From NCBI GenBank assembly GCA_903994455.1, contig CAJEXI010000014.1, positions 1-64,000 on the forward strand: a DNA stretch of 64,000 nucleotides, in the 5' to 3' direction. The position numbers were made by a program, and so were the translations under genes. Shown here piece after piece: positions 29,183-38,287 of this stretch (its first letter is position 1; every line of letters starts with the position of its first letter). Under the pieces are notes generated by a model. The model did not search any database. It was not told where the DNA came from and saw only the letters and a list, made by a program, of their open reading frames with translations. This DNA is from an uncultured Chlorobiaceae bacterium. Lineage in GTDB: Bacteria; Bacteroidota; Chlorobiia; Chlorobiales; Chlorobiaceae.

Positions 29183-29971
29183 ATGAATAAAAAGATTAAG
29201 CCATTTCTTTATTTACCGTTTTTTGCTCTGGCATCGTGTGCATCAAGGCAGGATCTTAATGTGGTGGAGTATGATGTCCGAAAACTGAAAACAGAATCTG
29301 AAACAATCAAGTCGCAGTCGGCAGTCTCCTATGCCGACATTCAACAAGTTCGCGACGATGTTTTGCGATTGCAGGGTCGTCTTGAGGAGGTTGCTCACAA
29401 GACTGGAGAAAGCGCCCGGAGTAACGAGAAATCGTTCAGCCGTCTTGGGACGCAGGACTCTTTGCTGCTTCATCAGGCTGCGGATTTGGACTCGCGATTA
29501 CTCAAAATTGAGCAGTATCTGGGGTTAGGCAAAGAGGCCGATCAATCTCCGGTGCGCTTGCCGGGGCAGAAAGATTCTGTAACGGTGAATGCCACTTCCG
29601 GCCCCTTGTCTGATTCGGCTCTCCTGAATGGAGGCGTGGAAAAGCTCAAACAAAACAGCTACGGCGCAGCGAGGGAAAGTTTCAGCGCTCTTTTGCGAAC
29701 CTTTCCCAAATCTGGACTTGCCGCTGATGCACAATTTTTCATTGCTGAGAGTTACTTCAGTGAAAAATGGTACGAAAAAGCCATCCTCGAATATCAGGTG
29801 GTGATTTCCAAATATACCAAGAGCAACAAGCGCCCTGCTGCGCTCTACAAGCAGGCACGCTCTTTTGAAATAACAGGAGACGCGACCAATGCAAAATCCA
29901 GATATACTGATTTGGTCAACGTTTATCCAAAGTCTGCGGAAGCAGGGTTAGCGAAGAAGAAACTGCGATAG
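29183..29971 (+). CDS. ybgF: Tol-Pal coordinator YbgF/CpoB-like TPR lipoprotein
   Basis: A 262-residue exported protein. The N-terminus MNKKIKPFLYLPFFALASCA is a lipoprotein signal with lipobox A-S-C. A coiled coil (about 30-110) comes next, then a C-terminal TPR domain (about 145-262) with SALLNGGVEKLKQNSYGAAR and FFIAESYFSEKWYEKAI, as in CpoB/YbgF. That protein links Tol with peptidoglycan synthesis in E. coli. It closes the tol-pal operon, 68 nt after pal. E. coli CpoB is not lipidated, so the lipobox is a local difference. Confidence 0.85.
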   Translation: MNKKIKPFLYLPFFALASCASRQDLNVVEYDVRKLKTESETIKSQSAVSYADIQQVRDDVLRLQGRLEEVAHKTGESARSNEKSFSRLGTQDSLLLHQAADLDSRLLKIEQYLGLGKEADQSPVRLPGQKDSVTVNATSGPLSDSALLNGGVEKLKQNSYGAARESFSALLRTFPKSGLAADAQFFIAESYFSEKWYEKAILEYQVVISKYTKSNKRPAALYKQARSFEITGDATNAKSRYTDLVNVYPKSAEAGLAKKKLR

Positions 29972-29990
29972 CCCTGCCTGAAGAGATCAG

Positions 29991-30425
29991 TTACTTGAAA
30001 AACTCATCAAGGGTGTAGGTGCGCCGGTCAATCTCAATGCAGAGCTTTTGATCCAGTGCATTGTAAAAAACCGGGATGTCTCTCATTGTCCATTTGATGC
30101 CCCGGTTATCAAAGTCAATGACATAACGGTTTTCGTTGTCAAGGACTTTCTGTTTGAGGTCAATACCGATATCCGGCTGTGTTGTCAACACAAAGAGTTC
30201 GATTTCGCCAGCAATAATTTTATTGATCATCTCCCGGGTCGGCGATAATTTCCGGCGTCCGGAGGAGGGGCTTATCTGAACTTGAAGCTTGCCATAGTCA
30301 TCCCTTTTGGCAGAGGTGATATAATATTTTTCTGCTTTATGAGCTGCATTGCCCGACCATGGGCCTGCTGTACTGACTCTGACCTGGTTGGTGCCGGTGT
30401 ACTGACGGCTGAGCTGAGGTTGCAT
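29991..30425 (-). CDS. Hypothetical protein
   Basis: A 144-residue protein from ATG 30425 (a GTG 11 codons earlier is possible). No family is recognised. The N-terminal part is polar. The C-terminal part alternates beta-like stretches ([39 protein letters not shown]). There is no signal peptide or membrane span from this start. It lies downstream of dnaK but beyond two hairpins, so it is probably transcribed separately; it converges with ybgF, 19 nt away. Confidence 0.6.
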   Translation of the reverse strand: MQPQLSRQYTGTNQVRVSTAGPWSGNAAHKAEKYYITSAKRDDYGKLQVQISPSSGRRKLSPTREMINKIIAGEIELFVLTTQPDIGIDLKQKVLDNENRYVIDFDNRGIKWTMRDIPVFYNALDQKLCIEIDRRTYTLDEFFK

Positions 30426-30479
30426 TGTTTGCACGGTTAAAATTTGCAAAAATAACACACTCCGGTGTCCTGCCTTCGA

Positions 30480-30504
30480 CAGGGTTTAAATTAGCAAAAC
30501 CCTG
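30480..30504 (-). terminator. Second hairpin downstream of dnaK
   Basis: Arms CAGGGTTT and AAACCCTG (8 bp) enclose 9 nt. It lies just beyond the stronger hairpin at 30512-30540 and may act as a back-up terminator, or lie in the 5' region of the small gene at 29991-30425. Confidence 0.4.
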
Positions 30505-30511
30505 TTAAATA

Positions 30512-30540
30512 ACAAAGGGATTCACGACGAATCCCTTTGT
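30512..30540 (-). terminator. dnaK terminator hairpin
   Basis: Perfect 12-bp arms (ACAAAGGGATTC / GAATCCCTTTGT) with a 5-nt loop, 28 nt past the dnaK stop on the minus strand, followed by TATTTAA. Confidence 0.7.
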
Positions 30541-30568
30541 GTTGGTGAAATTTTACGATTGCCGTCCG

Positions 30569-32491
30569 TTACTTTTCGTTACCGTCGATCACTTCGTATT
30601 CAGCATTTTCAACATTACCATCTGCGCCGGTTTGTTTGCCTTTGCCGCTGCCGTCATGCTGCGCGTCCGGCCCAGGTTGTGACGCTTCCGGTCCCTGTGA
30701 CTGATAGAGGTTTGTGGCGATGTCGTTCCACTCTTTGTTGAGTTCCTCCATGGCGCTTTTGATGGATTCGATTGTTCCATTCTTGTAGGCTTCCCTGAGC
30801 TTATCGAGTGAGCCTTCAAGAGCAGGGCGCTTGTCTGCGGGGATTTTATCGCCAAGATCTTTTAACTGTTTTTCGGTGCTGAAAATCAGGGAGTCTGCTA
30901 CATTTCTGGTATCAATCTCCTCTTTGCGTTTCTGGTCTTCGGCGGCATGTACTTTGGCATCCTCTTTCATTTTATTGATTTCAGTGTCAGTGAGTTTGCT
31001 GCTCGATTCAATTTTTATGCTCTGCTCCTTTCCTGTTGCCTTGTCTTTTGCAGAAACATGAAGAATACCGTTCGAATCAATATCGAAGGTGACCTCAATC
31101 TGGGGAATGCCTCTTGGTGAAGGCGGAATATCTCCCAGGTGAAAACGTCCCAGCGTTTTGTTATCGTTTGCCATGGGGCGCTCTCCCTGCAAGACATGAA
31201 CTTCAACAGAGGTCTGGTTATCTCCGGCGGTCGAAAACACCTCCTGTTTTTTGGTTGGAATCGTGGTGTTGGCCTCAATAAGCCTGGTCATGACACCGCC
31301 AAGGGTTTCGATACCAAGCGACAGAGGCGTGACATCAAGCAGAAGAACGTCGGTGACATCGCCTTTCAAAACGCCACCCTGGATAGCCGCGCCAATGGCA
31401 ACAACTTCATCAGGGTTAACGCTTTTGTTCGGCTCTTTTCCAAAAAACTCTTTGACCAGCGACTGTACTTTTGGTATACGGGTTGAACCACCAACCAGCA
31501 CAACCTCGTCAATCTCCTTTAATTCAACCCTGGAATTTTTCATGGCACGGCGGCAGGGATCAAGGATCTTGTCAAACAAGTCGGCGCACAAGGCCTCGAA
31601 TTTGGCACGGGTCAGATTGATGACAAGGTGTTTTGGGCCTTCCTGGGTTGCCGTAATGAAAGGCAGGTTGATTTCCGTGTCAGTCCTTGACGAAAGTTCA
31701 ATTTTTGCTTTCTCTGCCGCTTCCTTGAGACGCTGCAGCGTAATGGCATCCTTGCGAAGATCAAGTCCTTCCTGTTTTTTAAACTCGTCGGCTACATAAT
31801 CGATAATTCTCTGGTCAAAATCATCGCCGCCAAGATGGGTATCACCGTCGGTTGATTTAACCTCAAAAACACCATCACCAAGCTCAAGAACAGAAATATC
31901 AAATGTTCCGCCACCAAGGTCAAAAACGGCAACTTTCTCACTTTCCTGTTTTCTGTCAAGGCCGTAAGCCAGAGCAGCAGCCGTCGGCTCATTAATGATA
32001 CGCTTGACTTCAAGTCCCGCAATGCGCCCTGCATCTTTTGTTGCCTGCCGCTGGGCATCATTGAAGTATGCAGGAACGGTGATAACCGCTTCAGTCACTT
32101 TTTCACCAAGAAAATCCTCCGCTGTCTGCTTCATTTTCTGCAGAACCATTGCTGAGACTTCCTGGGGAGAGTAAATTTTATCGTTGATTTTTACCCGAGC
32201 CTCACCATTTTCGTTGATGATTTCATAAGGAGCAAGTTTTTTCTCATTTGTGATTTCATCGTATTTGCGGCCCATAAACCGTTTAATCGAAAAAATGGTA
32301 TTCTTCGGGTTGGTAATGGCCTGTCTTTTTGCGGCCTGCCCAACCAGGCGGTCACCCGTTTTTGTCAACGCGACGATGGAAGGAGTGGTACGATTACCTT
32401 CCGAATTTTCGATGACCGTTGGCTGCGATCCCTGCATGACCGAAACACAAGAGTTCGTCGTTCCGAGATCAATGCCAATAATTTTACCCAT
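30569..32491 (-). CDS. dnaK: Hsp70 chaperone DnaK
   Basis: ATP-driven protein-folding chaperone of 640 residues. The nucleotide-binding domain starts [19 protein letters not shown]. It carries the phosphate loops [17 protein letters not shown] and [14 protein letters not shown], and the linker [13 protein letters not shown] leads into the substrate-binding domain. The C-terminal tail is Gly/Gln rich and ends [13 protein letters not shown], an EEVD-like bacterial end. hsp20 lies 82 nt upstream, on the same strand but behind its own terminator. No CIRCE element was found in the 77-nt gap upstream. Confidence 0.97.
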   Translation of the reverse strand: MGKIIGIDLGTTNSCVSVMQGSQPTVIENSEGNRTTPSIVALTKTGDRLVGQAAKRQAITNPKNTIFSIKRFMGRKYDEITNEKKLAPYEIINENGEARVKINDKIYSPQEVSAMVLQKMKQTAEDFLGEKVTEAVITVPAYFNDAQRQATKDAGRIAGLEVKRIINEPTAAALAYGLDRKQESEKVAVFDLGGGTFDISVLELGDGVFEVKSTDGDTHLGGDDFDQRIIDYVADEFKKQEGLDLRKDAITLQRLKEAAEKAKIELSSRTDTEINLPFITATQEGPKHLVINLTRAKFEALCADLFDKILDPCRRAMKNSRVELKEIDEVVLVGGSTRIPKVQSLVKEFFGKEPNKSVNPDEVVAIGAAIQGGVLKGDVTDVLLLDVTPLSLGIETLGGVMTRLIEANTTIPTKKQEVFSTAGDNQTSVEVHVLQGERPMANDNKTLGRFHLGDIPPSPRGIPQIEVTFDIDSNGILHVSAKDKATGKEQSIKIESSSKLTDTEINKMKEDAKVHAAEDQKRKEEIDTRNVADSLIFSTEKQLKDLGDKIPADKRPALEGSLDKLREAYKNGTIESIKSAMEELNKEWNDIATNLYQSQGPEASQPGPDAQHDGSGKGKQTGADGNVENAEYEVIDGNEK

Positions 32492-32523
32492 AATTTTACG
32501 TTCCTTAATTTGAGAGTGATATA

Positions 32524-32561
32524 AAAAATGCCGGGCTCAGAATGCGTGACATTGAGCCCGG
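32524..32561 (-). terminator. Rho-independent terminator of hsp20
   Basis: A perfect 9-bp GC-rich stem (CCGGGCTCA / TGAGCCCGG) with a 13-nt loop; on the minus strand it is followed by CATTTTTTATA. It lies 12 nt past the hsp20 stop and separates hsp20 from dnaK. Confidence 0.85.
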
Positions 32562-32573
32562 ATAATGATCATG

Positions 32574-32972
32574 TTAATTGATTGAAATTTCCTTTTTCTT
32601 CCGAACCGGTAAAGCCTTCGGAAGGGTCACATGAAGGATTCCATTGTTGAAATCCGCATTAATGTTCTCCTGGTCAATCGCCTCTCCAAGATTAAAGCTT
32701 CTCGAAAAGTTACCGGAGGATCTCTCAACACGTTGGTAATTTTTCTTTGTCTCCTCCGTTTCCTGTTTTCTCTCCGCATTGATGGTCAGCACGTCATCCT
32801 CAATGTTGAGCGCAACATTCTCTTTCATGATACCGGGAAGTTCTGCGTCAATATAAAATCCGGCCTCATCCTCTGAAATATCGACCCTGAAAGCCGGTAG
32901 AGAAGGCATTTGTGCGCCTGACCAGATATCGTCAAATAATTTAAGGGGGTCTTTTGATAATTTTAACAGCAT
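32574..32972 (-). CDS. Small heat-shock protein (Hsp20/alpha-crystallin)
   Basis: ATP-independent holdase of 132 residues. The start at ATG 32972 has a strong ribosome site (AAGGAG, 7 nt away); the longer frame upstream is unsupported. An alpha-crystallin domain covers about residues 30-125 ([20 protein letters not shown] to [20 protein letters not shown]), with the C-terminal I-S-I motif typical of oligomer contacts. It lies upstream of dnaK with its own terminator between. The 5' region contains repeated TGTCA boxes (33111-33177) that may be regulatory. Confidence 0.93.
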   Translation of the reverse strand: MLLKLSKDPLKLFDDIWSGAQMPSLPAFRVDISEDEAGFYIDAELPGIMKENVALNIEDDVLTINAERKQETEETKKNYQRVERSSGNFSRSFNLGEAIDQENINADFNNGILHVTLPKALPVRKKKEISIN

Positions 32973-33110
32973 AGCTATCTCCTTTTTAAACGTACAGCAG
33001 GTTATGAGTAGAATAAATTTCGGCCAATAATAACTCGCCGACATTTTAACATCAAAAAGCGTGCCAATGCGTTGATATGGTGTTTTGATGGGTGGTTGAA
33101 GAGAGGTTGT

Positions 33111-33177
33111 TGTCAGAAATGACATCCCTGTGTCAGAAATGTCACGCTATTGTTTGTGGAAATGACAAAATGTCAGA
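33111..33177. promoter_or_regulatory. Cluster of TGTCA/TGACA boxes upstream of hsp20
   Basis: Within 67 nt the motif TGTCA or its complement occurs six times: TGTCA-GAAA-TGACA, TGTCA-GAAA-TGTCA and TGACA-AAA-TGTCA. The spacing suggests dimeric protein binding sites. The cluster lies between hsp20 and the ArsR-type regulator, both on the minus strand, about 140 nt before the hsp20 start. Binding by that regulator is an inference. Confidence 0.45.
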
Positions 33178-33193
33178 TAGTGCGGGCGGCGAG

Positions 33194-33583
33194 TTAGCCA
33201 AGAAGATTTGAATTGACCTTCTGTACCCAGTTGAGCCGGTCCTGAAGGTTTTCAACGACACTTTTTGAGGTCAGATAACAGGCATAAATAATGCTATCGT
33301 CAGCAATGCGGTAATAGCACTTCAACCCCTCTTTTCGGCGAGTTACCACGCCATTGTCATGCATCAGTGTCAGATGTTTTGAGATGTTTGCCTGGCTTGC
33401 GTTGATCTCTTTGACGATCTCCTGAACGGTGTGCTCCCGATCACAGAGAATACGTAATATTTTAAGCCTCATTGGTTCGGCGAGCAACTTGAATCGATTG
33501 GAAACGGCTTCAAGCATCTCATCGGGCATATTAAGGTTCCACTTTCTAACCTCGTCCTCTGCGATAGTAACTGTTTTGTTCAT
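33194..33583 (-). CDS. ArsR-family winged-helix regulator
   Basis: A 129-residue DNA-binding protein from ATG 33583. The winged helix covers about residues 25-100: [18 protein letters not shown], then the recognition helix [20 protein letters not shown], then the wing [12 protein letters not shown]. The classical metal site of ArsR/SmtB (ELCVCDL) is absent: the matching helix reads [11 protein letters not shown]. The signal may therefore be redox or something other than arsenic or zinc. Single cysteines remain (LCDRE, KCYY, YACY). Its gene precedes the TGTCA cluster and hsp20 on the same strand. Confidence 0.85.
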   Translation of the reverse strand: MNKTVTIAEDEVRKWNLNMPDEMLEAVSNRFKLLAEPMRLKILRILCDREHTVQEIVKEINASQANISKHLTLMHDNGVVTRRKEGLKCYYRIADDSIIYACYLTSKSVVENLQDRLNWVQKVNSNLLG

Positions 33584-33729
33584 GATATTCGTGTTACTGC
33601 CCAAACGCCGATCGGTCTGTTTTGCAGTGATAATATTGATTTCGAGCTCGTATATAGCTATTAATTCATACAATTCAAAGCATTGGTTGCTCTGATGCCG
33701 TGGTTATGAAGAGTAATATTCCCTGGCAC

Positions 33730-33987
33730 TTACTCATAAAGGAGTGTCTCTTCGGTCTCTCTGGTATTGAAATCGGTGAGCTGCATGATCGTCGTAATCA
33801 GTGCCTGAGGCGCTCTAAACCGGATAATCCTCTCCTTGATGATCATCTTTGTTTTTTTTGCATCATCAAACTCCTCGCGACACCTTTTACATTGCGAGAG
33901 GTGTAAAAGAAAATCCTGTTCTTCGGTAAAAGAAATTTCGCCGTCTACAGCGGCACTCATAAGCACGCAGGCTGTTTTGCAGTCCAT
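33730..33987 (-). CDS. Zinc-finger anti-sigma factor
   Basis: An 85-residue soluble protein starting MDCKTACVLMSAAVDGEISF, ATG 33987. It has the zf-HC2 signature H-L-S-Q-C-K-R-C, i.e. HxxxCxxC, with an earlier cysteine in the N-terminal helix. No membrane span follows, so it is a cytoplasmic anti-sigma factor. It starts 28 nt after the stop of the ECF sigma gene, the usual arrangement for a sigma/anti-sigma pair. Soluble factors of this type often respond to oxidation of the zinc site. Confidence 0.82.
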   Translation of the reverse strand: MDCKTACVLMSAAVDGEISFTEEQDFLLHLSQCKRCREEFDDAKKTKMIIKERIIRFRAPQALITTIMQLTDFNTRETEETLLYE

Positions 33988-34015
33988 AGTAAAAATAGAA
34001 TTTGTGCGTCTTGAT

Positions 34016-34645
34016 TTATTGATCGTTATCGGTATTAAGTCCATATTTTTTTGCATACCCTTCAAGCTGGGCACGAAGCAACTTACGGCCACGATATAAC
34101 CTTGATCGCACGGTGCCTATAGGGCTGTCTACCATATTCGCAATCTCCTCATAAGTAAATCCTTCAATGTCACACAACTGGATAACCTCCCTGAACTCTT
34201 CGGGTAAAGAGAGAAGAGCCTGATAAACCTCCTCATGCAGCAATGAATAAAAATAATCGGTATCCGCCTCGCTGCTGTCCCTCCTGGTGTCTTTTATCGA
34301 ATGATAAAAATCCTTGATGAGATCATAATCAACCTTCCCTGGCTCTTTCGAGTTTTTACGAAAACGATTGATATAATTGTTTTTCAGAATTTTAAACAGC
34401 CACGCTTTGCAGTTTGTTCCCCGCTCAAAAGAATTAAAAAATCGATAGGCCTTGAGATAGGTTTCCTGTACCAGATCCTCCGCATCATCCGGATTCATGG
34501 TTATATGAAGTGCGTAATTATAGAGCGAATGCAGATGCACCACCGCTTCATTTTGAAATTCAAGTTGTTTTTGGCGCTCCTCACGGGGCAGGGCCTCTTT
34601 TTTTGTCGGAATGTTTGTCTGATGAGTTGGAGCTGGTTTGTCCAT
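34016..34645 (-). CDS. ECF-type RNA polymerase sigma factor
   Basis: A 209-residue sigma-70 family protein; the start is set at ATG 34645 ([11 protein letters not shown]). Region 2 is visible as [20 protein letters not shown], followed by [19 protein letters not shown]. Region 4 is [20 protein letters not shown] ... [18 protein letters not shown]. With the linked zinc-finger anti-sigma factor it resembles redox/stress (SigR- or RpoE-like) ECF groups. It is transcribed divergently from crtH across a 116-nt gap, so it may control its own promoter and possibly crtH. Confidence 0.92.
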   Translation of the reverse strand: MDKPAPTHQTNIPTKKEALPREERQKQLEFQNEAVVHLHSLYNYALHITMNPDDAEDLVQETYLKAYRFFNSFERGTNCKAWLFKILKNNYINRFRKNSKEPGKVDYDLIKDFYHSIKDTRRDSSEADTDYFYSLLHEEVYQALLSLPEEFREVIQLCDIEGFTYEEIANMVDSPIGTVRSRLYRGRKLLRAQLEGYAKKYGLNTDNDQ

Positions 34646-34761
34646 GATCTGAAATCTTCCGGGTTCAAGGTGGATACGAATAATTGCCCACACAAAATAA
34701 TCAATTTAAAATAATATATTTCAAGAGCTTTCTGAACTTCCTCAAGGCAACATTCTGACCT

Positions 34762-36285
34762 ATGGTTTCCACAAGTAACGCAACTGATGTCATTGTTATC
34801 GGCTCTGGTATTGGAGGATTGACCGCTGCGGCACTGCTTCAGGAGCGGGGCTTTGCGACGGTTGTTTTTGAGAAGAACCGTTATCCCGGTGGAAGCTGCT
34901 CTTCCTTTCAGCGTGATGGTTACCAGTTTGATGCCGGGGCATCGGTGTTTTATGGTTTTGGTGAAAACGGTTCCAGCGGCACCCTGAATTTGCATACAAG
35001 GATATTCAGAAAACTGGGAGTTGAAGTTCGCACCATTGCTGATCCGGTGCAGATTCATTATCATCTGCCCAACGGTTTTGCCATTTCTGCATGCTATGAC
35101 CGCCAGTCATTTCTTGGCGCTCTTGTTGCGCGTTTTCCGCACGAAGCTGAAGGCATCAAAAACTTTTATCATGAGCTCGACGAGGTTTACGACATTCTCA
35201 GTTCCATGCCTGCAGGTTCGCTTGAGGATTTGACGCATCTGCTTTCGGTTGGCGGAGCTAATCCGCTGAAGACTCTTGCGCTTGCCATAAAAAGCTTTCG
35301 TTCAATGGGGAAAACGGCAAGAAGGTATATTGGTGATGAGGAGCTTCTTCACTTCATTGATATTGAGGCCTACTCCTGGGCCCTACAGGATGCTGTTGCC
35401 ACACCGCTGGTCAATGCTGGCATCTGTCTTGCCGATCGCCATTTTGGTGGCATCAACTATCCCGTCGGCGGTTCCGGTGCTATTCCTGCGGCATTATGCA
35501 AAGGGATCGAAAAGTTTGGGGGACGACTTTGCTATCAGGCCGAGGTAACGGAGATTCTTGTCGACCATGGAGAGGCTCGCGGTGTCAGACTTGCCGACGG
35601 CACGGAGCATTACGCAAGGGCGGTTATCAGCAATGCCACGGTTTGGGATACCTTCAACCGGCTTGTCACCGATTCGCGTTACAGGGTGGATGAAAAGAAA
35701 TTTCTGAGGGCACCAAGTTGGTTCCAGCTCTTTCTTGGAGTTGATGCTGCGGTCATTCCGCAGGGGTTTCATGTTCACCATGTGCTTGTCGATGACTGGA
35801 AGAGCTATAACCAGCCTGGTGGCACCATCTATTTTTCAGCTCCAACGATTCTTGATCCAACACTGGCTCCCCCGGGCAAGCATATTGTTCATGTTTTTGT
35901 GAACGGAGAAATTGAGCAGTGGGCGCAGTATGAGAGGGGAAGCAGTGCATACCGCACGGCCAAAGAGGAGGTGGCCGCCGCTGTTATTTCCAGAACTGAA
36001 CGCATCCTGCCCGGCTTGTCAAAGGCTGTCGAGCTGAAAGTGCTTGCCACACCGCTGACCCATGAGCGCTATCTCAACCGTTTTAAAGGTTCGTATGGAC
36101 CTCTGCTTAAACCGGGGCAGAACATCTTGCAGAAACCGCAGAACACAACGCCGATAAAAAACCTTTTTGCCGCAGGTGACAGTACCTTTCCGGGGCAGGG
36201 TGTGATAGCCGTTACCTATTCAGGTGTCTCATGCGCCTCATACCTTGCAAGAAAATTTGGCAGACCGCTTGATGAGTTACTGTAG
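34762..36285 (+). CDS. crtH: CrtH-type carotenoid isomerase / phytoene desaturase family
   Basis: A 507-residue FAD enzyme. N-terminal dinucleotide fold DVIVIGSGIGGLTAAALL, then FEKNRYPGGSCSSF; the C-terminal FAD contact is NLFAAGDSTFPGQGVIAVTY. The sequence resembles cyanobacterial/plant CRTISO and green sulfur bacterial CrtH, which convert poly-cis-lycopene to all-trans-lycopene after CrtP/CrtQ desaturation. Related FAD desaturases cannot be fully excluded. The neighbours (ald and csmX beyond) fit a known green-sulfur-bacterial gene order. It is divergent from the ECF sigma gene and convergent with ald, 9 nt apart. Confidence 0.82.
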   Translation: MVSTSNATDVIVIGSGIGGLTAAALLQERGFATVVFEKNRYPGGSCSSFQRDGYQFDAGASVFYGFGENGSSGTLNLHTRIFRKLGVEVRTIADPVQIHYHLPNGFAISACYDRQSFLGALVARFPHEAEGIKNFYHELDEVYDILSSMPAGSLEDLTHLLSVGGANPLKTLALAIKSFRSMGKTARRYIGDEELLHFIDIEAYSWALQDAVATPLVNAGICLADRHFGGINYPVGGSGAIPAALCKGIEKFGGRLCYQAEVTEILVDHGEARGVRLADGTEHYARAVISNATVWDTFNRLVTDSRYRVDEKKFLRAPSWFQLFLGVDAAVIPQGFHVHHVLVDDWKSYNQPGGTIYFSAPTILDPTLAPPGKHIVHVFVNGEIEQWAQYERGSSAYRTAKEEVAAAVISRTERILPGLSKAVELKVLATPLTHERYLNRFKGSYGPLLKPGQNILQKPQNTTPIKNLFAAGDSTFPGQGVIAVTYSGVSCASYLARKFGRPLDELL

Positions 36286-36294
36286 GTTTTCCGC

Positions 36295-37515
36295 TCAACT
36301 GGCCGCAAGCAGCATATCAATCTCCCTGAAGGGAAAATCGGTAAGCTCAGCCAGAATTTTTTTGGTGACATAGCCTTTGAAAAGGTAGGTACCCCTTCTC
36401 AGACTGTGGCTTTTCCAGAGAATTTCTGAAATAGTTTCATGTCCCGTCAGCTTCAGAAGAAAGGGCAAAAGGGTGTTGGTGAGGGCGAAAGAGGCCGTTT
36501 TTGCGACAGCGGATGGAATATTTGGGACGCAGTAGTGGGTAACACCGTACTTGACATAGATCGGATTGGTATGTGAGGTGTGCCGGCTGGTGGCGAAGCA
36601 GGCCCCCTGATCGATCGAGACATCAATGATGACTGAACCGGTTTTCATCGATTTTACCACCTGTTCGCTCACCAGTGGCTTGATTATTTTTTGTTTCGGG
36701 CTCAATGCGCCGATCAGCACATCCGACATCCTGGCAAGTTCGGCAATGTAATGATCGTTGGCGATTGCCGTTACCAGATGGCGATTGAAAAATGCCTCGA
36801 ATCGTCTCAGCCGGTTGATCTCCTTGTCGATGACCGTGACCTGTGCGCCAAGCCCAAGCGCGTCCTGCGCGGCAAAAAGTCCCACAGTCCCTGCACCGAT
36901 AATGGTGACATGAGCTGGAGGAACTCCTGCAATGCCCCCAAGAAGTATCCCGCTGCCGCCATAGCCGGTTTCAAGATATTTTGCCGCAGTCTGGATTGCC
37001 AGTGAGCCGGCGATTTCGCTCAGCGTCCTGACAATCGGCAACTCACCATCCCTTGTTTCAATAAACTCAAAGCCGATGGCAGTAATATTTTTTTCGAGCA
37101 GCGTTTTGATTAATCGGCGAGTCACTGTTCCAAGGTGCAGGGCAGAAATAAGCAACTGGCCAGGCATGAACAGCGAAACTTCTTCATCCAGAGGGGGAGA
37201 AACCTTTACAATGACGTTGCACTGCTCATACAACTCCTCGGGTGAGTCGGCAATGAGCGCACCAGCCTCCCCGTAAGCGAGGTCGGTGAAGTTGCAGAAA
37301 TTGCCGGCAGATTTTTCAACGACGACCCTTATTCCCTCCTCAACCAGTATTTGAACGCCGGGGGGAGAAATAGCCACCCGGCGTTCATCCTGAGCCCGTT
37401 CTCTGGGTATGCCCAGAACAATATCCATAGCCCTGTCAGGCTTGATCTTCCAGCGTTCAAGGGTCTTTGCGACAAGCTCAAACTCTACAGTTCCAAAATC
37501 AGAAGAGTATCCCAT
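36295..37515 (-). CDS. ald: Alanine dehydrogenase / transhydrogenase-family protein
   Basis: A 406-residue NAD-dependent enzyme interconverting alanine and pyruvate/ammonia. Evidence: LGIPRERAQDERRVAISPPG at the catalytic N-terminus and the Rossmann motif VTIIGAGTVGLFAAQDALGLG, then VIDVSIDQGACFATSRHTSH. About 30 residues precede the usual start (MGYSSDFGTVEFELVAKTLE...); a later start at MDIVLGIPRERA would give a normal ~377 residues. It could also act as the alpha subunit of a transhydrogenase, but the beta and second alpha parts are absent nearby. Confidence 0.82.
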   Translation of the reverse strand: MGYSSDFGTVEFELVAKTLERWKIKPDRAMDIVLGIPRERAQDERRVAISPPGVQILVEEGIRVVVEKSAGNFCNFTDLAYGEAGALIADSPEELYEQCNVIVKVSPPLDEEVSLFMPGQLLISALHLGTVTRRLIKTLLEKNITAIGFEFIETRDGELPIVRTLSEIAGSLAIQTAAKYLETGYGGSGILLGGIAGVPPAHVTIIGAGTVGLFAAQDALGLGAQVTVIDKEINRLRRFEAFFNRHLVTAIANDHYIAELARMSDVLIGALSPKQKIIKPLVSEQVVKSMKTGSVIIDVSIDQGACFATSRHTSHTNPIYVKYGVTHYCVPNIPSAVAKTASFALTNTLLPFLLKLTGHETISEILWKSHSLRRGTYLFKGYVTKKILAELTDFPFREIDMLLAAS

Positions 37516-37576
37516 CGGCCATTAGAGAGTTGAAGAGAGAAAAAAGGAAATGTACGCATTTTAGCGGATCTCTCAA

Positions 37577-38107
37577 TCAACCCATTTTAGTCTCACACTT
37601 GCAGCTCTCCGTCTTGCAGCAGCACGAAGACTCAATAGCCCTGCCAATCAGTTGAAAAGCGTCTCCGATGCCGCTGATGACATCCGAGATCACCGCAAAG
37701 AGATCCAGCTCCCTTTTTGATTGCAGCCAAAGGGTATCAGAAACCTTTACCACGGCTTCCCATCCCATTTTGGCGGCATATCCGGCCAATTGCAACGGCT
37801 CATTTTCAAACATCTGCTTGACCTCCTCGACCACCGACACCATTGTTATGGTTCCCGTTTTTTCAACCGTCGCCTGACATGCCATTCTTGTTCCTTCGCT
37901 GATCAGATTGTCCGACAAAAATGCATTTTCCTCTTCATTGAGAGGAGAGAGCAGCTCACCGCCTTCAAGGACCCTGACGTAGCAGGTTTGACACAAGGCA
38001 TTGCCGCCACAAAAATACCCTATATGTTCGTGATTGATGCGGGCGATATCAAGCAATCTGTCACCCACATTCGCCTCATACTGTTTTTTATTGATCGTGA
38101 TTTGCAT
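37577..38107 (-). CDS. csmX: Chlorosome envelope [2Fe-2S] protein, CsmX-like
   Basis: A 176-residue protein. Residues 1-85 form an adrenodoxin-like [2Fe-2S] domain with cysteines 33, 39, 42 and 77 (FCGGNALCQTC ... MACQAT). Residues about 90-160 form an amphipathic/hydrophobic region (LQLAGYAAKMGWEAV, LFAVISDVISGIGDAFQLIG) as in the chlorosome Fe-S proteins CsmI, CsmJ and CsmX. Those proteins are thought to control redox-dependent quenching of energy transfer in chlorosomes under oxygen. The last 15 residues hold five more cysteines (C162-164, 169, 171). CsmX is preferred to CsmI/J because of the ald/crtH neighbourhood. Confidence 0.8.
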   Translation of the reverse strand: MQITINKKQYEANVGDRLLDIARINHEHIGYFCGGNALCQTCYVRVLEGGELLSPLNEEENAFLSDNLISEGTRMACQATVEKTGTITMVSVVEEVKQMFENEPLQLAGYAAKMGWEAVVKVSDTLWLQSKRELDLFAVISDVISGIGDAFQLIGRAIESSCCCKTESCKCETKMG

Positions 38108-38118
38108 GGTAAATAATG

Positions 38119-38167
38119 TTGTGTTATAAAATGCAGGACTATTTTAGTCTTGTTCATGATAACACAA
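38119..38167. promoter_or_regulatory. 9-bp inverted repeat upstream of csmX
   Basis: Arms TTGTGTTAT and ATAACACAA are separated by 31 nt and begin 12 nt upstream of the csmX start. They could be an operator or the arms of a 5'-UTR structure; nothing decides between these. Confidence 0.4.
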
Positions 38168-38287
38168 TAGTTGTTGCAAAAGTTTTACTTTTTTTCAGAA
38201 TAACGTTCCAGGATGAATAATTTTGACTCCAGGCAAAAGCGTCCTGGGGGGAGAGGGTTACATGATGAAAGCTCAGCAGGTGTTGAG

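Noticed and set aside
30492..32491. CIRCE element controlling dnaK
   Set aside because: No TTAGCACTC-N9-GAGTGCTAA sequence was found near the dnaK or hsp20 starts.
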